The notes under the pieces are model-generated. The model worked only from the letters and a program-made list of their open reading frames with translations, did not search any database and was not told the DNA's origin. From NCBI RefSeq assembly GCF_004570875.1, contig NZ_SPQK01000004.1, forward strand, positions 205,472-269,471: a DNA stretch of 64,000 nucleotides, given 5' to 3'. Positions within the stretch are counted from its first letter, which is position 1, and each line of letters starts with the position of its first letter. Source of the stretch: Blastococcus sp. CT_GayMR16. GTDB lineage: Bacteria; Actinomycetota; Actinomycetes; Mycobacteriales; Geodermatophilaceae. Of the stretch, positions 55,553-64,000 are shown in pieces. The position numbers and the translations under genes were made by a program.

Positions 55553-58333
55553 TCAGCGGCTCCGGCGGAACAGCCCCCGTGCGGGCCGCAACGCCTCGTC
55601 GCGGGCCGAACGCAGGCTCGCCACCTGTTCCTCCGGCGCCCCCGCGCGGACGAAGGCGTCGATGGCCCGGTCGTACAGGGCCTTCTCCGGCGTGCTGTGG
55701 GCGGCGACGGTCCAGAGCGCGTCGGCTTCCAGCATCGGCACGTCCTCCCGGACCGCGACGACAGCCGCCGTCTCCGCGAGGGCCGCCGCCTCGGAGGTGC
55801 GGCCGAGGGAGGCGAGCGCGTCGGCCCGGCCCAGATCGACACCGGCCACTGCCACCGGCAGACCCTCCGCCTCGAAGGCGGCGCGAGCCAGGTCGAAGAG
55901 CGTCAGCGCCTCCGCCGCCCGCCCGGACAGCAGCAATCGAGCGGCCTGGTCCCGCTGCGCCTCGGCCAGGGTCAGCAGATCGCCCTCCTCCGCCAGCGCG
56001 TCGAGGGCAGCCGCTCCTGCGGACAGGGCGTCAGTAACCTCCTCCCGGGCGAAGTGCAGGTCGGTGAGGGCGCGGTAGGTGCGCCCGCGGGCGTGGTGGT
56101 CGTCGGCGTCGAAGCATGCGAGTGCCCGTTGCGCGGCGGCCAGGCCCTCGTCGACGTCCCCGTAGTCACCGTTGAGGACGGCGAGGTCGAGCGCGGCCGC
56201 ACCCTCGAGCCGGCGATCGCCGTCGTCGGCTGCCTGCGCGACGACCTCGGAGAGGATGTCGTAGGCGTTGATGTCCTGGCCGAGGGTCCGGAGCAGGCGG
56301 GCGACCAGCAGCCGGGCTCCTGCGGCGCCCGAACGGTCCCCGGCGGCGACGAACAGGTCGACGGCCTCCCAGCCCCGGCCGAGTGCCTCCTCCTCCCGGC
56401 CGAGGTCGCGGAGGACCTCCGCCCGTGCCACGGCGGTTTCCGCGGCCTCCCCGCGCGCACCGAGTGCGATCTCTGCCTGTTGGGTCGCCTCGAGGATCTC
56501 CAGGGCCCGGACCGGATGCCCTGTGGCGACCAGCAGGCTGCTGAGCAGCCCGCCGACCGCGGCCCGCGCCTCGTCACTCCCGGCGTCCTCGGCCACCTCC
56601 CACGCCGTCGACGCTGCGCCCGACCCGCCGTCGAGGTCACCCACGGCCGCGCGACAGTTCGCCTCGGCGGCCCAGCTGTGCGCGACCTCCACGGGATCGG
56701 GCGCGAGCTGGGCGCGGGCCTCCGCGAACAGCCCGACGGCCGCTGCCAGCTGCGCGGGGGTGGGATCGGGGCCGAGCTCCAGGACCCGCCATTCGGCCTC
56801 GACGATCCGGCACAAGCCGAGCAGGGTCGCTCGGTCCGGTGCGTTCTCGGCGGCGCCGAGCGCGACCTGGAGCCAGTGACGGCAGTGGTCGTCGACCCGC
56901 TGCGCGCGACTGAATCCCAGCCGGGCCAGATCCAGCGCTGCGTAGACCTGCTCCTCGAGCTGCCCCTCCAACTCCCCGAGGGCAGCCTCCAACAGCGGGC
57001 GTGCCTCGTCGTCCCGGTCGAGCCGGAGCAGGGCCGCACCGATGGTGCGCCTCGCACGCGCGGCCCCCGCCGCGTCGCCCGCGTCGAGGAAGCCGGCCAG
57101 GGCTCGCTCGGCCAGCCCGATACGGGCCTCCTCCGCGAGTCCGCTCTCCTTGCGGGCGCGGGTCAGGACGTCCTCCGGTCCCTCCGCGTCCGGCGCAGGT
57201 GGCGCGGGAACCGCCACGGTGGAGACCGCTTCCGTCCGGCCCTCCGTGGGAGTTCCGGCGGCCGGCGCGGCCTGTGGGCGCACCGTCAGCCGCTCCTCCA
57301 CTCTTCTGGACATCGTGTCGGTGCCGTTCCGTCGATCGAAGGCCGCAGCGGCGACGCGTGCCTCCCCTGCCAGGACGTCGGCCAGGGCCGAGGTCCCCGA
57401 GGGGCGGGAGCCCAGTGACCGCGTCACCCGGTCGACGCCTGCTTCAGCGAGGGCCGCCGCAACGGCACCGCCCGCTGCGGCCACCCACATGCGGGTGTCG
57501 AGGTCGATCGCGTCCCGGTCGCAGACCTCCAGGATCTCGGTCACGAGGTCGAGCGCAGCATCCAGCCGGCCGTGCCGGATGAGGTGGACGACGTGCTGCG
57601 CCTGGGTCGTCAGCAGTGACGGGTTGCCCCGGGCCAGGCGCAGGCCCCACTCGTGCAGGCGCTCTGCCTCCTCGGTCTCCCCCAGGTCGGCCAGCGGAGC
57701 CAGCAGCACGCCGAGGACGTAGGCGGGCTCCTCCGCGCACACCAGCCGCCCCGCGAGGACGGGACGCGCGATGTCCAGGGCGCGCGCCCGCTCCCCCGCA
57801 GCAAGCGCCAGCTCCACCTCCGAGGCGACGTCGCACGCGCGGCAGTCGCCGTACTCCGTCCTGGCGACGAGCCGCCAGCGGCGGTGCGCCTCGACGGCGT
57901 CCTCGATCCGGCCGAGGTACAGCGCCAGGGTCCAGTCGATCTTGGCGACGGCGTCCTGCCCGGTGCCTTCCGACTCGTACCGCCGCCGCATCTCGCCCAC
58001 GACCCCCTCGACCTCCTCGAGCGGGACGTCGGGGATGTCGAGCAACGTCCAGGGCAGCCACTTGAGCGCCCAGTAGGGCCGGTGCGTCTCGAAGCGGCCC
58101 GGGTGGGCGTCGATCTGGGCCAGGCACCAGGTCACGGCGACCAGGGCCTTGCGTGCCTCACCGCCGTGCTGCGCGAACTCGGCCAGGGTGCAGCGAGCCT
58201 CGAAACCGGCGTCGAGATCGTTCGCCGCGTCCGCGACGCGCACGGCCTCCTCGGCCACCGCCGTCCGGGCGAACCCCGGCGGCATGTCCCAGCCTTCGCT
58301 CAGCAGTGACTGGACCGACCTACTGCGAGCCAC
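55553..58333 (-). CDS. Long tetratricopeptide-repeat protein paired with HSP90-like ATPase
   Basis: 926 residues from a GTG at 58333 that lies 14 bases inside the upstream HSP90-like gene. It is almost wholly alpha-helical TPR-like repeats (for example AEEALGRGWEAVDLFVAAGDRSGAAGARLLVARLL; VDEGLAAAQRALACFDADDHHARGRTYRAL; RAAEALTLFDLARAAFEAEG), broken by a Pro-rich linker near residues 350-385. No catalytic motif. TPR proteins are classic partners of HSP90; the overlap makes a shared complex likely. The sequence is a recurring actinobacterial neighbour of HSP90-family genes, though its job is unknown. Confidence 0.85.
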   Translation of the reverse strand: MARSRSVQSLLSEGWDMPPGFARTAVAEEAVRVADAANDLDAGFEARCTLAEFAQHGGEARKALVAVTWCLAQIDAHPGRFETHRPYWALKWLPWTLLDIPDVPLEEVEGVVGEMRRRYESEGTGQDAVAKIDWTLALYLGRIEDAVEAHRRWRLVARTEYGDCRACDVASEVELALAAGERARALDIARPVLAGRLVCAEEPAYVLGVLLAPLADLGETEEAERLHEWGLRLARGNPSLLTTQAQHVVHLIRHGRLDAALDLVTEILEVCDRDAIDLDTRMWVAAAGGAVAAALAEAGVDRVTRSLGSRPSGTSALADVLAGEARVAAAAFDRRNGTDTMSRRVEERLTVRPQAAPAAGTPTEGRTEAVSTVAVPAPPAPDAEGPEDVLTRARKESGLAEEARIGLAERALAGFLDAGDAAGAARARRTIGAALLRLDRDDEARPLLEAALGELEGQLEEQVYAALDLARLGFSRAQRVDDHCRHWLQVALGAAENAPDRATLLGLCRIVEAEWRVLELGPDPTPAQLAAAVGLFAEARAQLAPDPVEVAHSWAAEANCRAAVGDLDGGSGAASTAWEVAEDAGSDEARAAVGGLLSSLLVATGHPVRALEILEATQQAEIALGARGEAAETAVARAEVLRDLGREEEALGRGWEAVDLFVAAGDRSGAAGARLLVARLLRTLGQDINAYDILSEVVAQAADDGDRRLEGAAALDLAVLNGDYGDVDEGLAAAQRALACFDADDHHARGRTYRALTDLHFAREEVTDALSAGAAALDALAEEGDLLTLAEAQRDQAARLLLSGRAAEALTLFDLARAAFEAEGLPVAVAGVDLGRADALASLGRTSEAAALAETAAVVAVREDVPMLEADALWTVAAHSTPEKALYDRAIDAFVRAGAPEEQVASLRSARDEALRPARGLFRRSR

Positions 58334-60101
58334 CGAGGCTCCCTTCGACGAGACGCCCGAGGGCGCCGGAGAGCAGGGCCGTCTCCCGGCCCCGGAGCGG
58401 GTGACGACCGAGCAGGAGGGCCTGCAGGTACAGGACCTCGAGCGCGGTCCGCAGTGCGCTGTCCGGCACGGGTCCGGCCAGCCGGTTGACGACCGGATGC
58501 CGCCAGTTGAGGACGAGGGCGGCCTCGCGGCGGTCCCGGGACGCGGCCTCGACCCGGCTCAGCACCGGCCCCCAGAAGGATCCGGCGACCTGGGCCGTCT
58601 CGCCGACCTCCCGGGCGAAGCGTGCGCCGTCCCCGGCGGTGTACAGGCACGGCAGGGACGACGGGTTGAAGTCGCGCACCTCGACGGTGCAACCGAAGGG
58701 AGACAGGATCGGCTCGCACCGGCGGAGCAGTGCGGCGACCGTCGCCTCGTCCCCGGCCGGCACGGGACGCAGCACCGCCGCCAGGTCCTCCGGTTCCACC
58801 CGTTCGACGTCGACGCCGGGCAGCACGTCGGCGATCCGGTGCACCAGCTCCTCGTCGTAGGTGTAGCCGGCGTTGACCAGGCACATCCCCTCGGCCGTGG
58901 CCACCTGCACCATCTGACTGAAGTCCTCCTTGGTCGCCGCGTACCGGACCGGACCCCGGCGGATGACCTCGCTGAGAGTCATCCGGCCGAGGCTGGTCTC
59001 CACCGGCAGCCACGGCGCGAACAGCCGAAGCAACTCGTCGTCGTGCACGGCGAGCGCCTTCAGTGCGAGGGCGTGCACCCGGACCAGCGCCTGCAGCCGC
59101 ACCGGATCACGGTCGGCCAGCCCGGTCAGCCAGGTCCGCAGGGCGGCACCGAGCCCGTCGCGGACCGCGGCCAGGGTCGCGTCCTCGTAGAGCCCCTCGC
59201 GCGAGGCCAGCGGTTGCAGAGCGCTGGTGTCAACGACGACCCGGACGAAGAACGCCCAGTCCGGCAGCAGGCCGTCGACGGTGTCCGACAGCAGCATCCT
59301 CTTGAGGTACACGCGGTGCCGCTGCCGAGCCGCCGGGCTGGGGCTGTCGGGCAGCACCAGAGCCACGCCGGTGAGGCCCGCGGCCGGCAGGTCCAGCGGG
59401 ACGGCGTCCAGGAACTGCTCGCCGAGTTCGTCCTGAGCCCACTCGAGGACGTCCGCCGCGTCGCGACCGACCCACGGCAGCGGACCGCCACCGATGACCT
59501 CGTCGCGGCCGCCGGAGCGGAGCACGATCGGTTGCGCGAGCCGTCCCGCGTAGCGGTGGATGAGCGCGCGAACGGTGTCCGGCGCCAGGTGGTCCTCGAA
59601 GCCGGCGCGCGCGTCGAGCCACACCGTCGTCCCGGGCCGGTCGCGGCCCTCGCCGTCGGCGAGCTCGCGCAGTTCGTACGTGCCGTCGCTGCGACCCCGC
59701 CACGAGACGCCCGGGCCACCGCGGGCGGACCGGGTGACCACGCGGATCTCGTCGCTGACCAGGAAGCAGGACAGGAGCCCGATCCCGAAGCGGCCGAGGT
59801 AGTCGGCGCGTGGCTCCAGCAGGGTGTCCCGCTTGGACGAGGACCCGATGGTCGCCAGGAGTTCGTGGACCTCGTCGACGGTCAGTCCGACCCCGTCGTC
59901 GTCCACCGACAGGATCGGGCGGCCCTGCGAGTCGTGGCACTCCACCACGACCGCCCCGACCTCCGCCACGCTGCCCCGGGCGGTGAGGGCGTCGACCGAG
60001 TTCTGGATCAGCTCCCTGATGTAGACGTCGGGTGAGCTGTACAGATGTGAGGAGAGCAGGTCGATGATGCCGCGCAGGTCGACCTGGAAGGCGTGGCGCA
60101 C
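58320..60101 (-). CDS. HSP90-family ATPase (HtpG-like)
   Basis: 593 residues. The GHKL N-domain has ELIQNSVDA (Asn34), LSVDDDGVGL (~64-73), IGSSSKRDT and GRFGIGLLSCF (~104-114). The middle domain includes RVYLKRMLLSDTVDGLLPDWAFFVRVVVDTSALQPLASREGLYED, as in HtpG. The C-terminal part is divergent. It is an ATP-driven chaperone or remodeller in the cytoplasm. It has its own promoter side to the right and overlaps the TPR gene. Length (593) is a little under HtpG (about 630). The divergent sequence suggests a specialised paralogue rather than the housekeeping HtpG. Confidence 0.92.
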   Translation of the reverse strand: MRHAFQVDLRGIIDLLSSHLYSSPDVYIRELIQNSVDALTARGSVAEVGAVVVECHDSQGRPILSVDDDGVGLTVDEVHELLATIGSSSKRDTLLEPRADYLGRFGIGLLSCFLVSDEIRVVTRSARGGPGVSWRGRSDGTYELRELADGEGRDRPGTTVWLDARAGFEDHLAPDTVRALIHRYAGRLAQPIVLRSGGRDEVIGGGPLPWVGRDAADVLEWAQDELGEQFLDAVPLDLPAAGLTGVALVLPDSPSPAARQRHRVYLKRMLLSDTVDGLLPDWAFFVRVVVDTSALQPLASREGLYEDATLAAVRDGLGAALRTWLTGLADRDPVRLQALVRVHALALKALAVHDDELLRLFAPWLPVETSLGRMTLSEVIRRGPVRYAATKEDFSQMVQVATAEGMCLVNAGYTYDEELVHRIADVLPGVDVERVEPEDLAAVLRPVPAGDEATVAALLRRCEPILSPFGCTVEVRDFNPSSLPCLYTAGDGARFAREVGETAQVAGSFWGPVLSRVEAASRDRREAALVLNWRHPVVNRLAGPVPDSALRTALEVLYLQALLLGRHPLRGRETALLSGALGRLVEGSLGGSQ

Positions 60102-60133
60102 CCGGGCAGGTTAGGTCGGCCTCGACGAGACAT

Positions 60134-60168
60134 CGGTACGGACAGGCCGGGCCGGCCTGTCCGTACCG
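60134..60168 (-). terminator. 17-bp hairpin after the membrane-protein gene
   Basis: The arm 60134-60150 (CGGTACGGACAGGCCGG) is the exact complement of 60152-60168; in practice a GGGCC loop forms. It lies just past the stop of the leftward gene at 60187 and before the HSP90-like gene. Confidence 0.8.
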
Positions 60169-60186
60169 GGTCGCGAGTCACACCGG

Positions 60187-60855
60187 TCACAGACATCCGA
60201 CGGTGGTCAGGATCGCCGGCCGCCCCGCGCGGCGGGACACCGAGACGCTCGCGACGACGATCCAGATCAGGGCGACCAGCCAGACGAGCAGCGCTCCTTC
60301 GGCGAACCACACGGCGAGGGAACCGGCCGCCAGAGCGACGGCGACGACGGTCCCCACCCGCCCCGTGCCCCGGCCGAGGACGCCCAGCCGCCGGCCCGCC
60401 GCCGCCGCGACCCCGAGCGGCACGGAGACGACCAGCCACCCCAGCACGAAGACGGCGCCGTTGAGCAGCAGCAGCGACTTCGCCGTCTCCGGTGACAGGC
60501 CGCCGTCGCCGACCATCACCGTCGCCGCCAGCAGCGGCGCCGCCCCGGAGATGCCGACCGCGGCCGCGAGCGCACCGCCGGCGGCGACCAGCCGCGCCGG
60601 CCGGCCGCCGTCCGGCCGCTCGCGCAGCCGCTCCCCGACGACGGAGAAGAACGCACCCAGTGCCAGCCACGCGGCGACGACCCCGTACACCCCGACGACG
60701 ACGAGGCCCGACGATCCGATGGCGGTCGCGTACTCCGCCGCCGGTGCATGCAGCGACGGCGAGTCCCCGCCGACCTTCGTCAGCTCGTTGCCCACCACCA
60801 ACAGCACGACACCGCCGCCGCCGAGCAGTGGCGCGGCGATCCTTGAACCGGTCAT
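60187..60855 (-). CDS. Hypothetical membrane protein
   Basis: 222 residues from ATG 60855, with AGGGAG upstream. About six transmembrane helices (RIAAPLLGGGGVVLLVVGN, LVVVGVYGVVAAWLALGAFFSVV, ARLVAAGGALAAAVGISGAAPLLAATVMV, SLLLLNGAVFVLGWLVVSVPLGVAAAAG, GTVVAVALAAGSLAVWFAEGALLVWLVALIWIVVASV). No family recognised. It is divergent from the two-component system; the 183-base spacer (60856-61038) should hold both promoters, so it may be a target of that system. Confidence 0.75.
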   Translation of the reverse strand: MTGSRIAAPLLGGGGVVLLVVGNELTKVGGDSPSLHAPAAEYATAIGSSGLVVVGVYGVVAAWLALGAFFSVVGERLRERPDGGRPARLVAAGGALAAAVGISGAAPLLAATVMVGDGGLSPETAKSLLLLNGAVFVLGWLVVSVPLGVAAAAGRRLGVLGRGTGRVGTVVAVALAAGSLAVWFAEGALLVWLVALIWIVVASVSVSRRAGRPAILTTVGCL

Positions 60856-61038
60856 GGCGACTCCCTGATCCGCCCGCGACGTCCGGGGCCGCGGAGACGG
60901 CGGAACGCTAGGTCGGGGTCGCAGGCGGGCACTTCCCCCTGCGCGCTGGTCCTCCTCCCCCTGCAGGACGGGATCGGGCCGGTCCGGCTCGTACCCGAGG
61001 GGGAGGTCTGCGCGCCCACTTCGCCCTACGGTGCCCGC

Positions 61039-62208
61039 ATGGCCACCTGGCCGCAGGTGCGACGCATCGTCGACCCGCTGCTCGCCGCCGCTCTCCTCGG
61101 GGCGGGGCAGTACGCGGTGTGGGCACTGCCGTCGGCCGAGTCCGGCTTCGTCGCCCCGCCATGGGTGGACGCGCTGTTCCTCGTGCCGGTCTGCGTGCCC
61201 GTCGCCTGGCGGACGCGCCGCCCGGTGGCGGTGTTCGCCGTCGTCCTGGGGAGCACCTGGCTGTGGCTGCTCCTCCTCTACGGCGACCAGCCCCAGCCGC
61301 CGTTCGTCCCGGCGGTCGCCCTGTGGTTGTCCACGTTCAGCGCCGCCGCCGTCCCGAGGAGCCGGACGGCGTGGGGGGTCGGCGCCGGGCTCGCGGCCTT
61401 CCTCGTCTCCACCGACGTCCCGGCCCTGCTGGACGGGCGACCGTGGAGCAACGTCCTCCCGTCCTGGGTCGTGTTCGCGCTGACGTTCGCCGTCGGCCGG
61501 GTGGTCGGTCTGCGGCAGCAGCAGGCCGCGGCGGCCGCGGAGCGGGCGGCCCGGTCCGAGGCCGGGCGCGAGGAGGAGGCCCGGCGGGCAGCCGTCACCG
61601 AGCGGACCCGCATCGCCCGCGAGCTGCACGACGTCGTCACCCATGCGGTGACCGTGATGGTGGTCCAGGCCGCGGCCGAGGCGCGCACCCTTCCCTCGGG
61701 CAGCGCCACCCGAGGCGTGCTGCACGACATCGAGACCACCGGGCGGGAGGCGCTGGTCGAACTGCGCCGGATGCTCGGCGTCCTGCGCAAGGAGGACGGC
61801 GCCGGCGACCGCTCCCCACAGCCGTCGCTGCGCGAGCTCGACGGGCTGCTCGGCGCCGCCCGCAGCGGCGGGCTCGACGTACGGCTGGAGGTCCGGGGCC
61901 GGCCCGCCGCGCTGCCCGCGGCCCTGGACCTGTCCGTCTACCGGATCGTCCAGGAGGCGCTGACCAACGTCCGCAAGCACGGCAGCCCGGGCCCGGCCGA
62001 ACTCCGGCTCTCCTACTGCCCGGATGCGCTCGTGGTGGAGGTGGTCAACCCCGCACGCGACCACGGCGCGCCGGACACCCCCGGGCACGGACTCGTCGGG
62101 CTGCGCGAACGGGTCGACCTGCACGGCGGGACGCTGGAGGCCGGCCCGGAGCCGGACGGGGAGTTCCGGCTGCGCGCCCGGCTGCCCTACGCCGGGGTGG
62201 TCCGGTGA
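61039..62208 (+). CDS. Sensor histidine kinase (HisKA_3/NarL-type)
   Basis: 389 residues. Four to five transmembrane helices in the first ~155 residues, with almost no extracytoplasmic domain, then a coiled coil and the HisKA_3 motif ARELHDVVTHAVTVMVVQ (His197), and a HATPase with IVQEALTNVRKHG and GLVGLRERVDLHGG. It likely senses a membrane or intramembrane signal, like LiaS/DesK-type kinases. The response regulator overlaps by four bases. Confidence 0.93.
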   Translation: MATWPQVRRIVDPLLAAALLGAGQYAVWALPSAESGFVAPPWVDALFLVPVCVPVAWRTRRPVAVFAVVLGSTWLWLLLLYGDQPQPPFVPAVALWLSTFSAAAVPRSRTAWGVGAGLAAFLVSTDVPALLDGRPWSNVLPSWVVFALTFAVGRVVGLRQQQAAAAAERAARSEAGREEEARRAAVTERTRIARELHDVVTHAVTVMVVQAAAEARTLPSGSATRGVLHDIETTGREALVELRRMLGVLRKEDGAGDRSPQPSLRELDGLLGAARSGGLDVRLEVRGRPAALPAALDLSVYRIVQEALTNVRKHGSPGPAELRLSYCPDALVVEVVNPARDHGAPDTPGHGLVGLRERVDLHGGTLEAGPEPDGEFRLRARLPYAGVVR

Positions 62209-62858
62209 CGCTCCGGGTGCTGCTGGCCGACGACCAGACGCTGGTCCGCGCCGGCTTCCGGAAGCTGCTGGAGTCCGAACCCGACGTCGACGTCGTGGCC
62301 GAGGCGGCCGACGGACTCGAGGCCCTCCAGGCGGCACACCGGTTCCGCCCGGACGTCGTGCTGATGGACATCCGGATGCCGCGTCTCGACGGGCTCGCCG
62401 CCACCGCCCGGCTGGTCGCGGCTCTGCCGGCCACGCGGGTGGTCGTGCTCACCACGTTCGACCTCGACGAGTACGTGTTCGATGCCCTGCGGGCCGGGGC
62501 GAGCGGATTCCTGCTCAAGGACGCACCGCCCGAGGAACTCGTCCATGCCCTGCGCGTCGTCGCGGCCGGTGATGCGCTGCTGGCCCCCTCGGTGACCCGG
62601 CGGCTGATCGAGGAGTTCGCCCGCCGGCCGGTCCCCCGCGCCGACGACCGTCTACGGGCGCTGACGCCTCGCGAGCGCGAGGTGCTCGTCCTGGTGGCCG
62701 GCGGGCTGTCCAACAGCGAGATCGCCGCCCGCCTCTACCTCGGGGAGTCGACCGTCAAGACCCACCTGACGGGCGTGCTCACCAAGCTGGACCTCCGCGA
62801 CCGCGCCCAGGCGGTGATGCTGGCCTACGAGACAGGCGTCGTCCGGCCCGGCGGATGA
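62205..62858 (+). CDS. NarL/LuxR-type response regulator
   Basis: 217 residues from GTG 62205 (GTGA with the kinase stop). Receiver: ADDQTLVRAGFRKLLE, phospho-acceptor D55 (LMDIRMP), Thr/Lys pair (LTTFD; LLKDAP). DNA-binding: LTPREREVLVLVAGGLSNSEIAARLYLGESTVKTHLTGVLTKL. It is the cognate partner of the kinase at 61039. Target genes may include the divergent membrane protein. Confidence 0.95.
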   Translation: MTLRVLLADDQTLVRAGFRKLLESEPDVDVVAEAADGLEALQAAHRFRPDVVLMDIRMPRLDGLAATARLVAALPATRVVVLTTFDLDEYVFDALRAGASGFLLKDAPPEELVHALRVVAAGDALLAPSVTRRLIEEFARRPVPRADDRLRALTPREREVLVLVAGGLSNSEIAARLYLGESTVKTHLTGVLTKLDLRDRAQAVMLAYETGVVRPGG

Positions 62859-62884
62859 CCCCGCGGTACGGCAGGCTCGGGGTC

Positions 62885-63007
62885 ATGACCACGCCCGAGC
62901 CCGAAACACCCCAGCCGCGCGACATCGCCCTCGAGCAGGAGACTCCCGGGCAGGCGGCCGAACTGGAGGCCCAGAGCGAGGACGAGGGCCCTGCGGACGA
63001 ATCCTGA
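62885..63007 (+). CDS. 40-residue acidic peptide
   Basis: A short frame, MTTPEPETPQPRDIALEQET followed by PGQAAELEAQSEDEGPADES, 27 bases after the response-regulator stop. It is highly acidic and probably disordered. Coding is suggested by composition, an ATG start and good spacing before the kinase gene, but its ribosome site is weak. No function suggested. Confidence 0.5.
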   Translation: MTTPEPETPQPRDIALEQETPGQAAELEAQSEDEGPADES

Positions 63008-63033
63008 CCCCGACCTGCGGGTAGGTGCCGATC

Positions 63034-64000
63034 ATGAGTGCTGACACCGGGCCGCGGACCCGTATCGTCGCCGGCCGCTATGCGCTCTCGGAGGTCATCG
63101 GCCGCGGCGGGATGGGCACCGTCTGGCTCGCGACCGACCGCGTGCTCGAGCGCGAGGTCGCGCTCAAGGAGATCACCTTCTCCGTCGACGTGACCGACGA
63201 GGAGCGCACGATCCTCCGCGAGCGGACGATGCGCGAGGCCCGCGCCGCCGCCCGGCTGGACCACCCGTGCGTCACCACGGTGTACGACGTGGTCGAGGAG
63301 GGCGGCAAGCCCTGGCTGGTGATGGAGCACGTGTCCGCCCGCAGCCTGCAGGAGATCCTCGAGGAGCAGGGGCCCCTCGCACCCGCCGCCGTCGCCCGCA
63401 TCGGGCTCGACGTCCTCGCCGCCCTGGAGGCGGCACACCACGCCGGCATCGTCCATCGCGACGTGAAGCCGGCGAACGTCCTGGTGGGCAAGAACGGCCA
63501 CGCCTGCCTCACCGACTTCGGGATCGCCACCACGACCGGCGACTCCAGCCTGACGACCAACGGCGCGCTCATCGGCTCGCCGTCCTACATGGCGCCCGAG
63601 CGGGTCAACGGGGAGGAGCCGCGCCCCGAGGTCGACCTGTGGTCGCTGGGGGCCACACTCTACGCAGCGGTCGAGGGACGGCCGCCGTTCGCCCGGGGCG
63701 AGGCCATGGCGACGATGATGTCCGTCGTCTCCGAGCATCCCGCGCCGATGCTCCGGGCGGGCCCTCTCGAGCCGGTCCTGCGCGGCCTCCTGACGAAGGA
63801 CCCGGCCGCGCGCACCGCTGCCGACCAGGCTCGGCGACAACTGGACGCCGTCCTCGCCGGGTCCCCTCCGGGATCGCCCCCTCCCCCGCCGGCCGCTGCC
63901 GCGCCGCCCGGCCCGCCTCCGCGCGGCGCGCTCCCCGCCGGCTCCGTGGAACGGCTCGACGCCGACGACTTGCGGGCGCTGGCCTCGGCGTCGAAGGCCC
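63034..64000 (+). CDS. Serine/threonine protein kinase, 5' part (Pkn-like)
   Basis: The first 322 residues, cut by the window end. The kinase domain is complete: GRGGMGTVW (~23-31), K45 (VALKEI), catalytic loop HRDVKPANVL (D143), DFG (161-163), GSPSYMAPE and the helix after it. From about residue 285 a Pro/Ala/Gly-rich juxtamembrane linker begins (GSPPPPPAAAAPPGPPPRG). A membrane helix and possibly sensor repeats would follow. Actinobacterial Pkn kinases of this kind often regulate cell wall, division or transport. Confidence 0.95.
   Translation, partial: MSADTGPRTRIVAGRYALSEVIGRGGMGTVWLATDRVLEREVALKEITFSVDVTDEERTILRERTMREARAAARLDHPCVTTVYDVVEEGGKPWLVMEHVSARSLQEILEEQGPLAPAAVARIGLDVLAALEAAHHAGIVHRDVKPANVLVGKNGHACLTDFGIATTTGDSSLTTNGALIGSPSYMAPERVNGEEPRPEVDLWSLGATLYAAVEGRPPFARGEAMATMMSVVSEHPAPMLRAGPLEPVLRGLLTKDPAARTAADQARRQLDAVLAGSPPGSPPPPPAAAAPPGPPPRGALPAGSVERLDADDLRALASASKA

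Overview
High-GC DNA with GTG starts, dense ATGA/GTGA overlaps, a WhiB protein and a PASTA/Pkn-like kinase points to an actinobacterium. The gene complement (HSP90-like plus long TPR pair, LtrA, proline-rich secreted proteins) would fit the Geodermatophilaceae or relatives, but the genus is an inference.

Region 1 (1-3.3 kb) is a leftward, tightly overlapping operon: a small exported protein, an ApbE-type flavin transferase, a haem-type ferric-reductase-like membrane protein, a NuoF-like NADH dehydrogenase module and a three-cysteine ferredoxin. It looks like an electron chain from NADH to the membrane.

Region 2 (3504-16262) is the most notable part: a 12.8 kb integrative element inserted in the 3' half of a tRNA-Met(CAT) gene. 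A perfect 44-bp repeat of the tRNA 3' end marks both ends. It encodes an Xis-like HTH protein, a ribbon-helix-helix protein, a prim-pol/AAA replication protein followed by a cluster of GGTACCGG repeats (candidate origin), a Cys/His 'HGG' protein, a serine recombinase overlapping a tyrosine integrase, a SAM-like DNA-binding protein, a methyltransferase fused to an Mrr-like nuclease domain, a WhiB protein and a GIY-YIG protein. I see no TraB/FtsK translocase, capsid or large terminase gene, so it looks like a replicating, non-self-transmissible element or satellite.

Region 3 (16.3-26.2 kb) has chromosomal genes: a patatin-like membrane phospholipase, a cysteine hydrolase, an anti-sigma-type ATPase, a proline-rich secreted protein, a secreted metalloprotease with an immune-inhibitor-A-like C-terminus, and LtrA.

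Region 4 (26.2-54.3 kb) is a large catabolic block. One leftward operon joins a fused E1 alpha-beta, an E2 and a two-subunit molybdenum hydroxylase; it is divergent from a VOC enzyme and a GntR regulator, with two TGGATCCA boxes between. The second half has a hydroxyacid-type dehydrogenase, M24 protein, aldehyde dehydrogenase, AhpD/CMD protein, alpha/beta hydrolase, solute-binding protein, MFS carrier, LacI regulator, a Liv-type ABC operon ending in an M24-fold protein and an FAD oxidoreductase, and an Ssu/Tau/Thi-type ABC importer. Six 14-bp LacI-type palindromes (consensus near TGCAAnCGnTTGCA) lie before these transcription units, so one LacI regulon probably covers 33.7-54.3 kb. The substrate cannot be read from sequence.

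Region 5 (54.3-64 kb) has an AI-2E family membrane protein, an HSP90-like ATPase overlapping a 926-residue TPR protein, a membrane protein, a two-component system and the start of a serine/threonine kinase.
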